A stretch of 64,000 nucleotides of DNA from Spirometra erinaceieuropaei (lineage: Eukaryota > Platyhelminthes > Cestoda > Diphyllobothriidea > Diphyllobothriidae), in assembly GCA_902702965.1 (NCBI GenBank), contig CACRXP010000002.1, positions 286,567 through 350,566 on the forward strand, written 5' to 3'. Below the pieces are notes generated by a model. It was not told the origin of the DNA and made no database searches. It saw only the letters and a list, made by a program, of their open reading frames with translations. Below, one piece after another: positions 12,884 through 24,637 of the stretch (positions within the stretch are counted from its first letter, which is position 1; each line of letters starts with the position of its first letter). A program made the translations under genes and the position numbers.

Positions 12884-13273
12884 GCAAGTCTGCATGAAGT
12901 TGAGGAGAGTGCACGCAGAATATCCACCATCTACCGTCTCCTGCATCGTCTTCGTTCCGCCAACAGGCCTCCCAAGGATGTTGTCGGAGCAGACAACCAG
13001 ATGAACCTCCTCTGGCAGTCGAATGTCACCTGCGAGAGACTCTGCTATGAGGTGTGGTTACGCCTACTGGAGCTGACAATGTTTCTCGAGGGTCGCCAGA
13101 TGCCACTGGCGCGGCTGCAGGAACTGCCCTGGAGTTTCCTAAAGGCCAGAGTTGGGGAGGACGCTGGCGGGGCCTCTGCTATGTCCGAGCTACTTCGTTC
13201 TGTTCTGCAGGGTCCAGAATGCTCCAGTCTCAATGATCGTTTGTCGAAGCGACTTGCTAATGGAGTACGTCAT
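12884..13273 (+). CDS. Probable internal exon encoding a helical, spectrin-like segment
   Basis: A 130-codon exon, phase 0 at both ends, with a strong acceptor (cctctgttttcag) and a consensus GTAAGT donor. The translation is rich in Leu, Arg and Glu with a Trp/Leu periodicity (Leu-Leu-Trp-Gln-Ser near residue 44; Glu-Val-Trp-Leu-Arg-Leu-Leu-Glu-Leu near 58), typical of coiled-coil or spectrin-type helices. No start codon is implied; upstream exons must exist but I could not place them. It may be an upstream part of the KASH gene (same strand, similar protein type) or a separate gene; I cannot connect it by phase to 33480. Confidence 0.6.
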
Positions 13274-13332
13274 GTAAGTTTCCCTCTATCAGCAGAAAGG
13301 ATTGCTTTATTTTGACCCAACCGTGAAAACCC

Positions 13333-13416
13333 GGCGACCAGAGTGAGATTCGAAACCACAACAGCAAGGGACGGGCTTGGTACAGCCGACGCCCTAACTA
13401 TCTGAGCTAAAAAACC
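13333..13416 (-). repeat. tRNA-like SINE unit, degraded, with downstream tail
   Basis: Reverse complement shows TAGCTCAGATAGTTAGGGCG and GGTTTCGAATCTC. The following 120 bases (CCTACTGCAACGTATGGAAT) match the tail that also follows the unit at 20019-20105. It lies in the intron after 12884-13273. Confidence 0.5.
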
Positions 13417-15515
13417 CGACCGGCAGACGTGAGTTTAGTCACATTTGAGTCAGTTTACCTGCCCAACCTACTGCAACGTATGGAATCCACCAAATATGAT
13501 ACAGTAAGCTGACTGCTCACGCGGGGTTTCCTAGGTAATCAATCCAGAACCCACTAAACGACTACCAGGCTCACTTGATTAATAAGTGTTTGATATTATC
13601 CCTAACAAGATTATCTCAAATTAAACTCCATAGTATCCAGCAGGAACTGAAAATCCACCGACAAACATGATACTGTAAGTACGCAGACGGTCAGATTATC
13701 AGAATCGGGACAATTTTACCGGAATCTGGTTTGACGAAGCTTGTCACTTTCCTGGTATGCACCTTAGATTCCCAGAGAAAAAAGATCCAATGCGTATATT
13801 TCAAGTAGTACCTCAGAACGTAACACTCTTAGGCGGGCTGGAAAGATTATTTGATTAAAATGACGAACATCTTAGACTGGATCTCCTAATAAAGACTTAC
13901 ATTGGAAGGGGAGGAGGTTTTATTGAACCGGAACACAGAGGCTCGGCTCATGAATTGCAGCAGTTACCACCCCTTCCGTTCGGACTTTTATCTCTATGAC
14001 GCATCAATATAAGCAGTCAGTATTTTCAACAGTAAATTCCTGTTCAGCCGTCTCAGTGATCGTCCCTTTTTACTTCGAGGCTAATTTACCTACTACATTC
14101 ACTTCAGTAGTTGACGCCAAATTAATTGTTTTGGCGGTTAGTTAAACTTACTGCGAAATCCGAAGGGAATTATTTTGTTTTCTATCTGCTGTTGTAGAAT
14201 GTGCCATTTACGCTAGTCACTTGTTTTGTCAAGTTGTCCTACGTGCGGCGTCGCAGCGCACGTGATTACTGAAGCCTCTTATGCCAGTCATGCCATAAGT
14301 CGACTCCAAGCACATAGGCTATCTTTGTGCATAGGGTGGGAGGCTATACGTCAGCAAACGAATGCCTAGCCTCACGTCGGAGCTCAATCCCCTAGTGGTT
14401 TCACCGCTCGATTTCGGCCCCTGTCCAAGCAAGAACACTGTTACTTTATTAAACGCAGTTCGCGCGAGTCCTCTGCTCCTCCTAAAGCTGTTCAGGTCTC
14501 AGCTACAAAATCCTGGAGCTGAAAGAGGCCCTGGGCAAAATCCTGAGGACGGTCTAACATCCCCCGTCTCCAAAGCACCCTGAAACACCGACTCAGCTTT
14601 AATCTGCCACGGCACTCCCAAGGGTCAAAGCACAGGCTATTCTGGAAGAGTTTTCAGTTTTAGGTGAAAAATGCGGGGTAAATCTGCGCCTGCTAATCTC
14701 ACCTTTAATAAACTACAAGGTTATTTGATGTTTTTTTGTAGAGGGAGCGGCGACGACAAAGAGTACAATGCGAACACGGAACAAACATGAGCAACCAGGA
14801 GGGAAATCCTGCGGAGAACGAGGATGGGCCGTCAGGGCACGAAGGACGCTCAACTCAAACGAATTCCTTTGAAAGTAAGCCCCCCCCCCCTATCGTCCGT
14901 TTTAACTGCTGCAGCATTCAAAACTGTGGATACCCAAACCCATTCGCAGGCTTTCTTTCCAAGCTCATGCTTACTCGCGATGGCACTTGAGGAAAGATTA
15001 TCTGCAAGTAGCTTGAGATACTTCTTCCATTAGGACTTACGAGGACTAGCAAGACAAGTATTCAAACGATATTCACGGAGAGCTAACGTTTTGACGCACG
15101 CGCTAAGGGAGATCGGCATACGTATTGTTTATTTAATTTAGTATATTTGCATAAAATTAGGTTAGCTGATTCTGCGTTCCTAGCAGAAATTATACATCAA
15201 CAGCGGCTTTGGCCAGTTTTCGGTATCATAATTTCGTATGAAAAATAGTCTGCACCTGGTAAAGGACCCTATCGGCTGCTTTTTGGAGTAATACCGGTTT
15301 GTCGTTTCAGTTTCCTATAAAAAGGCGGGCCCATTCATCCTTCCCTCGGAAGGTACGTGGGGTACCATAGTTTAGTAATGAAAATCCAAAATTTGATTGG
15401 CCATTTTTATCATGCATCATCAAGATCACAAAATCCGATGGAAGTTGGCTTTGCCGTCTGTAGTCCATTAAAGTTAAGCAGGCTTACATCTGCATGTCCA
15501 AACTAACGTAAATAG

Positions 15516-15612
15516 AGTTTTACCGAATGGATGCTGGGAAAACTGGGACTTAAATGTACGCCCGCTGAGCGCATGGTGCTGGAACTGCTCAAGGAGCTTT
15601 TTTTTACTGAAG
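15516..15612 (+). CDS. Possible exon following 12884-13273
   Basis: A 97-base segment, phase 0 in and phase 1 out, between a weak acceptor (aactaacgtaaatag) and a good donor (GTGAGT at 15613). The translation (Glu-Trp-Met-Leu-Gly-Lys-Leu-Gly-Leu-Lys-Cys, then Met-Val-Leu-Glu-Leu-Leu-Lys-Glu-Leu-Phe) is helical and fits the style of the exon at 12884, with matching phase. The 2.2-kb intron between them contains a tRNA-like SINE. The short length and weak acceptor keep this tentative. Confidence 0.4.
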
Positions 15613-15987
15613 GTGAGTTCGGGGGTGAGTTTTAGAATAGTAACTGTGTTGGAACAACTATGGAGGCCTCCGTACATTAAACTGTCAAAAGCTGCTAGGC
15701 TCTCCCCTGCCGGACCTACACGTGAATTTGTTTTCAGTGACGCAGACTTGCGCCGCACCTATCTCAACCGGCAGACTTCTTACCCATGGCCTAAAAGGTT
15801 CTGTGATAAGGCGGCAGTTTATTCAGTGAAACGAGAAATTCATTTGCCTGGCGTTCTGGATTCCTTCTCGAACCCCTGGTCAGAGGCGGTAATAAAAATG
15901 GAGGCGGGCGGATCGCAGAAATTATAGACTGTCATTACTATTCAACCACACAGCCATCAACATTAGCTGTTCCTGAGATCATCGCAG

Positions 15988-16139
15988 ATGGTGGTGCCTA
16001 CCGTGATGAGTGCTTAGGTGCCTGTTCTCGAGTGGCCAACTGTCTCAGTTTCGACATCAGTGTCAGTTATTGGCATGAAAGTTTTGTATTTGGAGAGCAA
16101 CTGCATTCTACTAATACTGCGCCCCTTGTTACTGTCTGA
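15988..16139 (+). CDS. Possible (terminal?) exon following 15516-15612
   Basis: Begins after a plausible acceptor (tcctgagatcatcgcag) in phase 1, matching the previous candidate exon. The frame runs 49 codons to TGA at 16137-16139. The translation is mixed polar/aromatic (Tyr-Arg-Asp-Glu-Cys-Leu-Gly-Ala-Cys-Ser; Ser-Tyr-Trp-His-Glu-Ser-Phe-Val-Phe). If all three segments are exons, this would be the 3' end of a gene distinct from the KASH gene. A consensus GTAAGT lies just after the stop (about 16157) in another frame, so an alternative exon reading exists. Confidence 0.28.
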
Positions 16140-16293
16140 GATGATGGGTTCGGTCGTAAGTCCCAGACGGCAAACGACAAAAATTACCGTTTTGGCATTG
16201 AGCCTCCTTCTAGTTTAACTGTTTTCCGGAACCCATCTTTTTGTTTGCGACTGTTTACAGCAAGCCGTATCCGAGGTAAATCGATTGCACGCC

Positions 16294-16295
<2 letters not shown>

Positions 16296-16330
<35 letters not shown>
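16296..16330. repeat. (TC)n microsatellite
   Basis: About 17 TC dinucleotides. Polymorphic length is likely; nothing else nearby. Confidence 0.95.
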
Positions 16331-16332
<2 letters not shown>

Positions 16333-16890
16333 GTACAAGTGATTTGTCCGAATCAAAGCGGTATCCGGAAGTCTTCTTTAGAGCCGCAACCGTTGCTGTT
16401 AGTGAAAAGTGAGCAATAGAGGATGAAGGAGTTTGATTGGCAAAGACAATGGTTTCCAAAACGTAATCGTCAATAATCCGTCCTTTAGCCTGGATAGATG
16501 TTTAGCGTTTCTCAACTGCGATTGGAAATTTCTGATCTCAGTCTATGCGGCATGCGCTCGCAGACCGGAGATGAGGTCACTGTTTGATGGGCGACTGACT
16601 CAGTGCTGAACATGCCAGTGCATGATTTAGAGTATCATAAATCTGAGCTCATTAATAAGTCAGAAATGACCCCGGCAGTGTCCCTGATTTTGCCAATAGC
16701 TCTTTTCGACTGTTCATTGCAAACTGTAGTCCGAGTCCAGGTTGAAAGGGACTAGCCCGTGTTCCCTCCAGAAAGACAGTCCACGCCACGCGCACCTGGT
16801 TCATTGTGGTGCACTCTGGTGCTACAATCAAGTTTGTTTTTTGAGTTCTGTCGGACGTGCTTGAGGATCCGGACTGCGGTCTTCTTAAAC

Positions 16891-17250
16891 AACATATTAT
16901 TCAGAAGACGAGGTGGCGAGCATAAGTAGCTTTCGATAAATTCTCGTCGGGCCAGTACCGTTATATAGGAACGGGGTAGAAGTAAAACATGCAAGCGATA
17001 AGAGAAGTCGATAAAAGTACTCCTTAAACAAAGGCGGGGTGGGCGACTGTGGGGGAGGGGGTGGGGGTAATACTAGTTTGTTTAAGGAGTACTTTTATCG
17101 ACTTCTCTTATCGCTTGCATGTTTTACTTCTACCCCGTTCCTATATAACTGTACTGGCCCGACGAGAATTTATCGAAAGCTACGTATGCTCGCCACCTCG
17201 TCTTCTGATTACTGCTATGGGAATTTTCGCAACTCTAAAACATATTATTC
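16891..17250 (-). mobile_element. Compact Penelope-like non-autonomous copy with inverted terminal repeats
   Basis: Two 132-base arms (16901-17032 and 17077-17208) are reverse complements with about two mismatches, enclosing a 44-base G-rich spacer (C-rich on the minus strand). A perfect 12-base direct repeat (AACATATTATTC at 16891-16902 and 17239-17250) flanks the unit. On the right only, 30 unique bases (17209-17238) lie between arm and direct repeat. Inverted terminal repeats, a one-sided extension of about 30 bases and a target duplication of about a dozen bases are features known for Penelope-like elements. The match of its arm and C-rich tract to the 3' side of the GIY-YIG fragment at 58481-58988 ties it to that family and sets its sense as the minus strand. 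Confidence 0.7.
17151..17198 (+). ncRNA. Hammerhead-ribozyme-like fold in inverted-repeat arm
   Basis: Order of elements: GGC, CCGACGA, short GA/TC stem II, GAAA, a GC-capped stem III whose loop TACGTAT contains the palindrome TACGTA, then TC, then GCC pairing with the first GGC. This is a minimal type I hammerhead layout with a predicted cut after the TC. The core U4 position is C in all copies here, which should impair cleavage. A mirror copy on the minus strand occupies 16911-16958 in the left arm. Confidence 0.5.
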
Positions 17251-17930
17251 CTTCCAAGGATTTGGGGTCTTCCTCTAGAAGCGAGAAAATATTTGTCTGC
17301 AGGAGGCCAGCATGCACAAAGGCCGCATGTTAGCCTTCGTAGCGTTAGTAATTGAAGACCTAACCGTTCAGATCTACCTATTTGACCTCTTCTAATGGCC
17401 AGAGTTCTGAGATCGTAAATGCCATCATACGTCCCTTTACACATCGTATCCGATACCCAGTCACCACTGAATTCGAATTTTTACAAGGTGAGGCCTTCCT
17501 ACTCCGTTTTTGTCTGGGCTTTTCTAGTCGCTGGAAAGAGGGTTTAATATGAGAATGGCGCAGGTGGGTGGATTTTGGGGAGGAAGACCCCTACCGCGCT
17601 CTTACCTTTGTTGGAAGACAGACATGCTTATTTTCCACTGCGTTTGTTCTGTATGTTTCCAAACAAAGCTAACAAGTAGTGCCTCTAGTCCAGGGTGAGG
17701 TTGTTTGTAACATTGTCAGAGGCCTCGGCGACTCTCATTGTGCTTGTTTATTTTAAAAATAGACCGGTCTTTTGTACGTCGAGGCTTGCACATGGCTTAT
17801 CACTGATATGTTGGTGTTTAATTCTTTCGCTTTAAAATGTCTGCCTGCAAAGTTGAGAGTTTTCAATTCCGCTGCATTTGAATTTTACAGTTCTCACTGC
17901 GCCTCTGTTTTTTATCTATGTCCATACCAA

Positions 17931-18922
17931 CAGTGAGTGACCGATCTCATGCAATGTTGGCCGAAATTCTGAAATGCGTTTTCGATTAGGAAGGCTTACT
18001 TAGGTGGGGTTGTAATATTGAATAGCGTGTGGCATAATCCTATAGCATTCCGGACTCGCCAGGATGTTGGCTTTTGAATGCACTTCTTTTCGACTTCCTG
18101 TGGAAAACGAACGTGGTTAAGAATGACTACTTAAGTAGCAGGCATTTCTCACCTTGATTTTCGATGGTCTTATAAATCCAAATGTATTTTATAGAAAACA
18201 TGCACCAAAATATGCTTTTTTCTACTCATTTTGTGGCAAATCATGTCGACTTTGCATTCTATGCTTGAAGACAGGGTAGATTCTAATTTTAAAGAAGTTG
18301 CTAATTATACGATTTTTAAGACCGTGCAATATACTTTCACACAGCATCGTACCTGTCTGTTTACCATTGCAGCTCATGAAATGTATAACATAGTCCGCAC
18401 TAATTACTAAATTTCATGGACGCTAAATGGTGTCTTCTTAAAGACATAGAGGAATTAATTAGTTTCCTTACGTTGAAAGCATGCGCCTTGTAGAATGAAA
18501 TCGCTAAACGCTAATGCAACGGCTGATCTGGTTTAAAATTATTCGGGAATTGGAAAACTTATTTAAAATCCAAATATACCCTGCCTTCAAAAATAAAGTG
18601 TAAGTCGACATGATTTGCTACCAAATGAGTAGAAGAAAGCATATTTGTGTGCATGTTTTCTATAAAATATATTTAAATTTATAAGACCATCGAAACTCAA
18701 GGTTAAAAATGCATGCTACTTAAATAGTCATTTTTCACCGATGTAAGCTTCAGAGGAGATCGAAAAGAAGTGCATTCAAAAGCTGACGTCTTGCCGAGTC
18801 CGAAATATTATAGAATTATGCCGCAAGGAAACCAGTATTACAACCTCGCCTATGTAATCCTTCCAAATCGAAAACGCATTTCAGAATTTCGGCCAACATT
18901 TCATGAGATCGGGCGCTCACTG
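17931..18922. mobile_element. Foldback element C (mariner-like ends)
   Basis: A nearly complete copy of 992 bases starting CAGTGAGTGACCGATCTCAT and ending CACTG followed by TA. The arms pair over about 330 bases with moderate divergence; the loop is about 300 bases. It gives the best view of the full family structure in the window. No frame of note. Confidence 0.8.
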
Positions 18923-20018
18923 TATGACGTGCCAAAAAACGGTTAACAACTAACCCCATCAAGGGTTTTCTCGAGAATTTTAGAAGATAGGTTTATGGGG
19001 TGGGGTAGATGGTTGTTATAGTGAGGTCAGTCGGGCTACACTCCGTCGCAATCAAATGCGTAGTTTAGCGCGTACTCTCAAAACTGAGAGCGTGTCTCTG
19101 GTGATGGCGACGTGGGCGTCTGAGGGAAGCGGGCACACGTTTAATCAGCCTCCTTCAGTAGACCGCTCGGCAGACCGCTGACCAGAGCACTCGGAGCGTC
19201 TTGCATTGCGTCTAACAGTTCTTATAAACGGGGATATCACTGTACAAAATAGGCCTAGTCGATGCGCGGAACTTGTTGTCCCATCGGCTCTCATCGCATG
19301 AGACAGAATCTTAAATGAGGAGTCTGCACGCTTTCGCACTACAGGAGATTGACGCAAACGAGCAGAAGTTGTCAGTACGAACCCTAAGGCAGGGGGCATT
19401 CAAGAAAAGCCCTCTGGCTGAATGTTAACCCCCCGTGAGGACTTTCGTCTACTGTGAGAGCAGGCTGATTTTTCTGATATGTCAGGTTAGGCTGGGTTTG
19501 TTTGTTTAGCCCAGCCAGAGACGCCTGCCTGTATCTTGTCTATCCTTATTGCATGCCCCGCCCAGATTCCCTGAAGAATGCGTCTACTTTTAGACAGCTA
19601 AACACCTCCTCCTCCGGTGGTAGGCAGAGGCTGACGGGGTTGGGCGTTGACCTTCAAATCGTCACATAATCCCGTCCCCATGGAGGGAACTGAAGTCGGA
19701 CACAGGTTGTGGTTGTCCTCAGTCACTCAGGAATGCACTGCTGAGTGACTGAGTGCTTTCACTACGGCGTGGGGAAATTGCTGTGTTAGTACTGCCTTCT
19801 TAATTCATTCCCATTGGTTAACGCGCAGTGGAACGCAGCAACTTCCGGGAAAGCAGGTTTAAATTAAGACGCAACAGGACATCAGGTGCATTTATGGAGA
19901 AAATACTGTCCTCAGTGTCAACAAACACGAATGAGATATTCTTAGAGTGGTATAAATAAAGTGAAGTGCTTGTGTGCGACTGTAATAGAAATTCATTTTG
20001 CCCCAACTGCGAATGACT
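18923..20018. other. Unassigned sequence
   Basis: Only a small self-complementary stretch near 19722-19755 (ACTCAG/CTGAGT). No gene seen. Confidence 0.4.
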
Positions 20019-20105
20019 CGGCGCCTCAGCGGGATTTGAACCCGCGATAGCAGGGGGAAGATTTGAGCACAGTTAACGTTCGAGTCACCTGAACTACAAA
20101 GCCTC
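20019..20105 (-). repeat. tRNA-like SINE unit (minus) of a head-to-head cluster
   Basis: Reverse complement has TAGTTCAGGTGACTCGAACG and a B box GGGTTCAAATCCC. Followed by the tail ACTGCAGCGTATGGAATTC and then by plus-strand units at 20387 and 20786. Confidence 0.6.
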
Positions 20106-20386
20106 ACAGCGAGCCGTGAATTTAATAACATTTGGGTCTAGTTACCCGCCCAGACTACTGCAGCGTATGGAATTCACCAATTTGTCAAATTCAACAATTT
20201 ACCAACCTGCCGAAATACCAATGAATTACGTGAGCCTAGTAGTCATCTGGTGGGTTCTAGGTGAATTACTTAGGAAATCCTGCTTGGGCAGTCAACTTAC
20301 TGTGCCAGATTTGGTGGATTCCAGACGTTGCAGTAGGTTGGGCGAGTAAACTTGACCCAAATGTAATTAAACTCGCGTCGTCCGGC

Positions 20387-20470
20387 GGGGCCTCGTAGCT
20401 CAAGTGGTTAGAGCGTTGGCTGTACTGAAGCCTTCCCCTTACTGCATGGGTTCGTATCCCACCGAGGTGC
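20387..20470 (+). repeat. tRNA-like SINE unit (plus)
   Basis: GGGGCCTCGTAGCTCAAGTG with A box TAGCTCAAGTGGTTAGAGCG and B box GGGTTCGTATCCC. The preceding tail (GGATTCCAGACGTTGCAGTA) is the reverse complement type of the tail at 20150. Confidence 0.62.
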
Positions 20471-20785
20471 CGAGTTTTTCACAGTTGGGTCAATATAAAT
20501 TATTCAAAATCTACCAAAATACCAATGAAGTTTGATACAGTAAGTAGACCGCCTAGGCAGGCTTTCCTAAGCGGTCAATTCAGAACCTAACAGGTCAGAT
20601 GAATTGCTCAAATATGCCAGGAACATTAACTGAGGCCGGTAGTCATCTGGTGGATCCTGGATTGATTGCTTGGAAAATCCTGCCTTGGCAGTCAGCTTAC
20701 TATATCAGAATTGGTGGATTCCAGACGTTGCAGTAGGCTGGGCGTGTAACTTGACCCGAGTGAGATTAAACTCACGTCTTCCGGT

Positions 20786-20870
20786 GGGGCCTCGTAGCTC
20801 AGGTGGCTAGAGCGTTGTCTGCACTCAAGCCTTGTCCTTGCTGTCGTGGGTCCGAATCCCACCGAGGCTG
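20786..20870 (+). repeat. tRNA-like SINE unit (plus), best preserved
   Basis: A box TAGCTCAGGTGGCTAGAGCG and B box GGGTCCGAATCCC; 5' GGGGCCTCG pairs partly with 3' CGAGGCTG, giving a near acceptor-stem. The same upstream tail as 20387 is present, so the two plus units are a direct repeat about 400 bases apart. Probably an SINE, not a working tRNA, because spacing and anticodon arm are poor. Confidence 0.62.
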
Positions 20871-20899
20871 TCGAGTTTCTCACACTTGGGTCAAAGGAG

Positions 20900-22411
20900 T
20901 TATTAAAATCTGCTGAAACAACAATTAGCCAAAAAGGTGCCACGGGAGTCATGTTTTCGATATAATTGTAGCTTTAAAGTTAAAAACCAAAATCTAGTAA
21001 AGAACGGAATTTCCGTTAAGGTGCTTGTCAAATAATTAAACCCTGAGATCCTGAAATTTCGAGACATCCAGCTTGTTCATATAGCTATTGAACAAACGCG
21101 ACAGAAAATAAAAAAATTGTAAGGAAGTTCCAATGCTTGCCACTTCGGGACGTCATCACGGTAGGAAAACATACTTTCTGGGATACCAACGTGCCGACGG
21201 ATCACCTGCACAAATCGATCTGGGAAAAATATACGTTTGGCGTCTACAGGTGTGAGGTGTTGAGGAAATGCAATTATGGGTACAGGAAACAACGTATAGC
21301 AAACTAATTTCCCATGAATTTAGTTCGTACGCAGAGTGTGCACCTGATGAAAAGGGGTATTAAAGTTGTATGGTGCGCGTAGCTGTTGGCGTAGCCTACT
21401 ATCCGCCCATTACAAAATACAGCAGCGGCTCTCAAATCATCGGACCTAGCACATATCTATTGCGACAGGTTAAACCTAGTTAATGACACCTCTAAAGAGC
21501 CACAGGGACTCGTATGAATTTGCTGTTTAGTAATGGCAACAGGAGCTGAAAGCGTCGTTTGCTTTTCAAAATGAACGTGGATTAGCAAGTCTTTTCAAAG
21601 CGGATTTCCACTCCTTTTCCCGGCAAAAACATTGAGAAATCTGCAGTTTCTTACTGACTAAGCACACAAGGTAAGTGTTGCGTGTTTCCTTTCTGGGAGA
21701 AAGGATTTACTTTTTACAGAGTAAAAGTAATTTATGAGAAATTAAGTTATTTTCTAAACAACTATTTTCCACAGTTTTCACAAACTGGAAAATTTGTTTA
21801 AAACGGAACTCGACGTCTTCTTTAGATCAAAAAATCAATAAATGCGTGGTTTTACACAAAAGAGCTATTATAGAATATTTGATTGTGTCATTTGTATTGC
21901 ATTTCTTCGAATGCTGAGAATAAATTGCAAACTACAAACGTCTTAAGAAATAAATTCGTTTTGGGTGTGATTTGCATAGACAGTTGTAAGCATTTTCAAA
22001 TAAAACTCGGAATTATTCTGGACCGATGCTCCCTATTAATTGGTTTTTCCAAATTACGTAAGCAATGTTTTTTCATGGCAGTACAGTTAAAGAATTCAGT
22101 CGCGTTTTCGGTAGTTTCTGTCCCTATTATAGGGGATAATTTGGTATCTGTTCGAATTTTCGTTGTTTACTCGTTGGCTAGAATGTGCATCGTAAGCATT
22201 TTTGAAAATTTCCCGTCACAACATCCAAAGAGCTTCACTGAGTGTCCACAATGTGACCATTGTCTGTGAAATGTGACAGAATTCATCTGTTGTCTGTTTT
22301 TATAATCATTCCAACGGGTGTTGTCATATGCCCGCAAGAAAATGTTGACTCATACGATGAACATAGCTTACTCCGTAGAATTAAGTGGCGAAGCAAATAT
22401 CCGGTAAAGTA
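20900..22411. other. Unassigned AT-rich sequence
   Basis: A 128-codon frame at 21883-22269 exists but is hydrophobic/Cys-rich without splice support; not called. Confidence 0.4.
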
Positions 22412-22652
22412 CAGTGAATGACCGATCTCATGAACTGTCAGCCGGAATTCTGAAAAGAAAGAATTATTTAGGTGGGGTTTTAGTATTGATAATCATGCGG
22501 AATAATCCCACAGTATTTCGGACTCACCCGGACGTTGGTTTTTGGATGTATTTCTTTTTGACCTCCAGTGGAAAGCAGCATCACTCCTTATCTCTGTTAA
22601 TAAAATTTATAGATTGTGGGAAATCGGTCTTGGGTAAAGCAGGCCTATAAAA
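22412..22652. mobile_element. Foldback element D1, left-end fragment
   Basis: Starts CAGTGAATGACCGATCTCAT after TA and follows the family consensus for about 150 bases, then loses it. The right arm is missing. It lies immediately before another left end (22657), so the two form a tandem pair of left ends. Confidence 0.65.
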
Positions 22653-22656
22653 TTTC

Positions 22657-23826
22657 CAGTGAGTGGCCGATCTCGTGAGATATTAGCTGAAATCCTGAAG
22701 TACGTCTTCGATTAGGAATGGTTACTTACTTACTAATACTGATTATCACACGGCATATTCATATAATATTTCGGACTCGCCAGGATGTCGGCTTTTGAAT
22801 TCACTTTTTGGAACTCCAGTAGAAACTGCATTCGGTAAGAAAGTGACTACTTAACTATTAGGCATTTTTCACATTTATGTTCTATGACCTTACAGATGCA
22901 AATATATTTTGTAGAAAACAGGCACAAAAATATGCTTTCCATTACTCGTTTGGTAGCAAATCACGTCGTCTTCGCATTTTATGCCCGAAGGACGAGTATG
23001 TTTCGATTTTAAAATGTTTCTAGCGCGAAGTTGGGTTCTGCAGCCTCACTTCATTGATACCATATACCACGTGTTTGCACCTTCCTCATCATTTTAATCC
23101 AGCCAATGTCTGTGCCACGTGGACAGGAGTGCTTATACACCATCCTCGTCCACATCAGGTATCAGCTCACACGCGCTTTCCTACGCCTACCTAGAATCCC
23201 GTTTGCGCCCTCCTTATTATATTAATCCAGCGAGTGATTAAGTGGGCTTACTAGCGGAGTTGTCCGGACGGACTAGAACTCCATTCCACTACAATGGCCA
23301 TGCAACGCGAATTACCCTGCGGTCCCCACCGTGGCCTTCCAGTTGTGATTGCCCCCTCCCTAACTAGTCCAGCGAGTGGCTGTGTCGCGGGGAGAGTGTA
23401 AACACACACCTTCACTCGCATCCCTGCGCACGCTTTGAGCTCTGCTCTTACGTTATATTTCCCTTTCTTATCCAGCGGGTGCTAAATTGGGCATGCTAAT
23501 TAAAATTGTTTTAAGAATCGAACCATGTGATATCAATGAAATGGAGCTGCAGAACCAAACCTAGCCGTTATACAATTTTTTAAGATCGTGCAATGTCCAT
23601 TCATACAGCATCGTACCTGTCCGTTTACTAGTGCTCATCTTAAAGTATACAACACAGTTCGCATCATTGCAAAAATTTATGAGCTTTACATGATATCTTC
23701 TTAAAGGCATAGATGAATATATGACTTTCCTTACGCGCAAAGTATAACCTTATAGGCTGAAATCGCCGAATGCCAACGTAATGACTGATCTGGTTCAAAA
23801 TTATTCGGGAAATGGAAAACTTCTTT
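22657..23826. mobile_element. Foldback element D2, right-truncated and interrupted
   Basis: Starts CAGTGAGTGGCCGATCTC. The left arm and loop are present, but the sequence leaves the family near 23826 and the right arm is absent. The loop side is interrupted by the TIR element at 23028-23562. Confidence 0.7.
23028..23562. mobile_element. TIR element with about 120-bp internal repeats, nested in foldback D2
   Basis: Left end AAGTTGGGTTCTGCAG and right end (reverse complement) AGGTTTGGTTCTGCAG extend as an inverted repeat of about 35 bases (including TTCATTGATA). The interior has four diverged units marked by CCAGCGAGTG or a variant at spacings near 110-130 bases. A related copy lies at 47107-47704 in the opposite orientation. 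Flanks share CTAGC, possibly part of a target duplication. Confidence 0.68.
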
Positions 23827-24637
23827 ATCCCTGAAAGATACTCATGTTTGCCGTAATTGTATCCCTTTTCCACCGTTTCCTGGGTGGCTTTTGCGACAAT
23901 TTTGAATATGCGTTCTCCTTCAGCATACTTCGGGTTTACTTTACCTCTTCTTAAGAGCAATGTTTTGAACGAACTGTTCCGCCAAAGGGCGAACCCACGT
24001 TTCATGTCCGGCTGAAGGGTACAGACTATTGACAATCATGTACTGTCTCTGCAGGTACTGGAGGCATTCGTTGATATATTTTTAGTGTAGGACACAAATG
24101 AACACTCCCACTTTGTGTTGGAACTCCGGTCCAAGAGATCAGGTAGATTAATATTGATAAGTAAGCTAGCTATGGTCGTTTTAGTGCCGTCGTCTTTGTC
24201 GGTATTGCTTGGCGTCTTTCCCGATTGTCTGTCGAGTCTGATGCATAATTAAACGGTCAGGAATTAGATCATCCCTTCCTTATTAATCTGAAGGATGATC
24301 CTGATTGGCAGATATGCTCGCAATAGCCAGACTTTTAATGCGCCAATGCAGAATTAGCCTAAGCGTTCCTAACCTTAGCTGATTTTTTCAAATGACTACA
24401 TAAACGCTTGTACCCACAGGACAACTTGTATTAATTGAAGCCTGTCCACGAAACCAGTCACTTTTGTCTATTCTTACGCGGACACATTACCGGTAACAAA
24501 AAACCCATTCTATGCCACCTTCGCGATGGCCTTCATTGTCTGACCTTGTTCGGAATACGCCAAGCCCGCATTGGGGCGTTCTCAATTCATTGATTGGCCC
24601 ATGGCAAATTTGAATTCCCCAATCGGGGGACGAGGGC
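23827..24637. other. Unassigned sequence
   Basis: Abrupt change from the truncated foldback D2; no gene recognised. Confidence 0.4.

Noticed and set aside
15738..15890. Exon-like segment after a ttgttttcag acceptor
   Set aside because: In the phase required by 15516-15612 it soon meets a stop, and in its open frame the phases do not match neighbours.
20786..20870. Possible functional tRNA gene
   Set aside because: A and B boxes are good but the anticodon arm and acceptor pairing are poor, and the sequence is a member of a repeated family.
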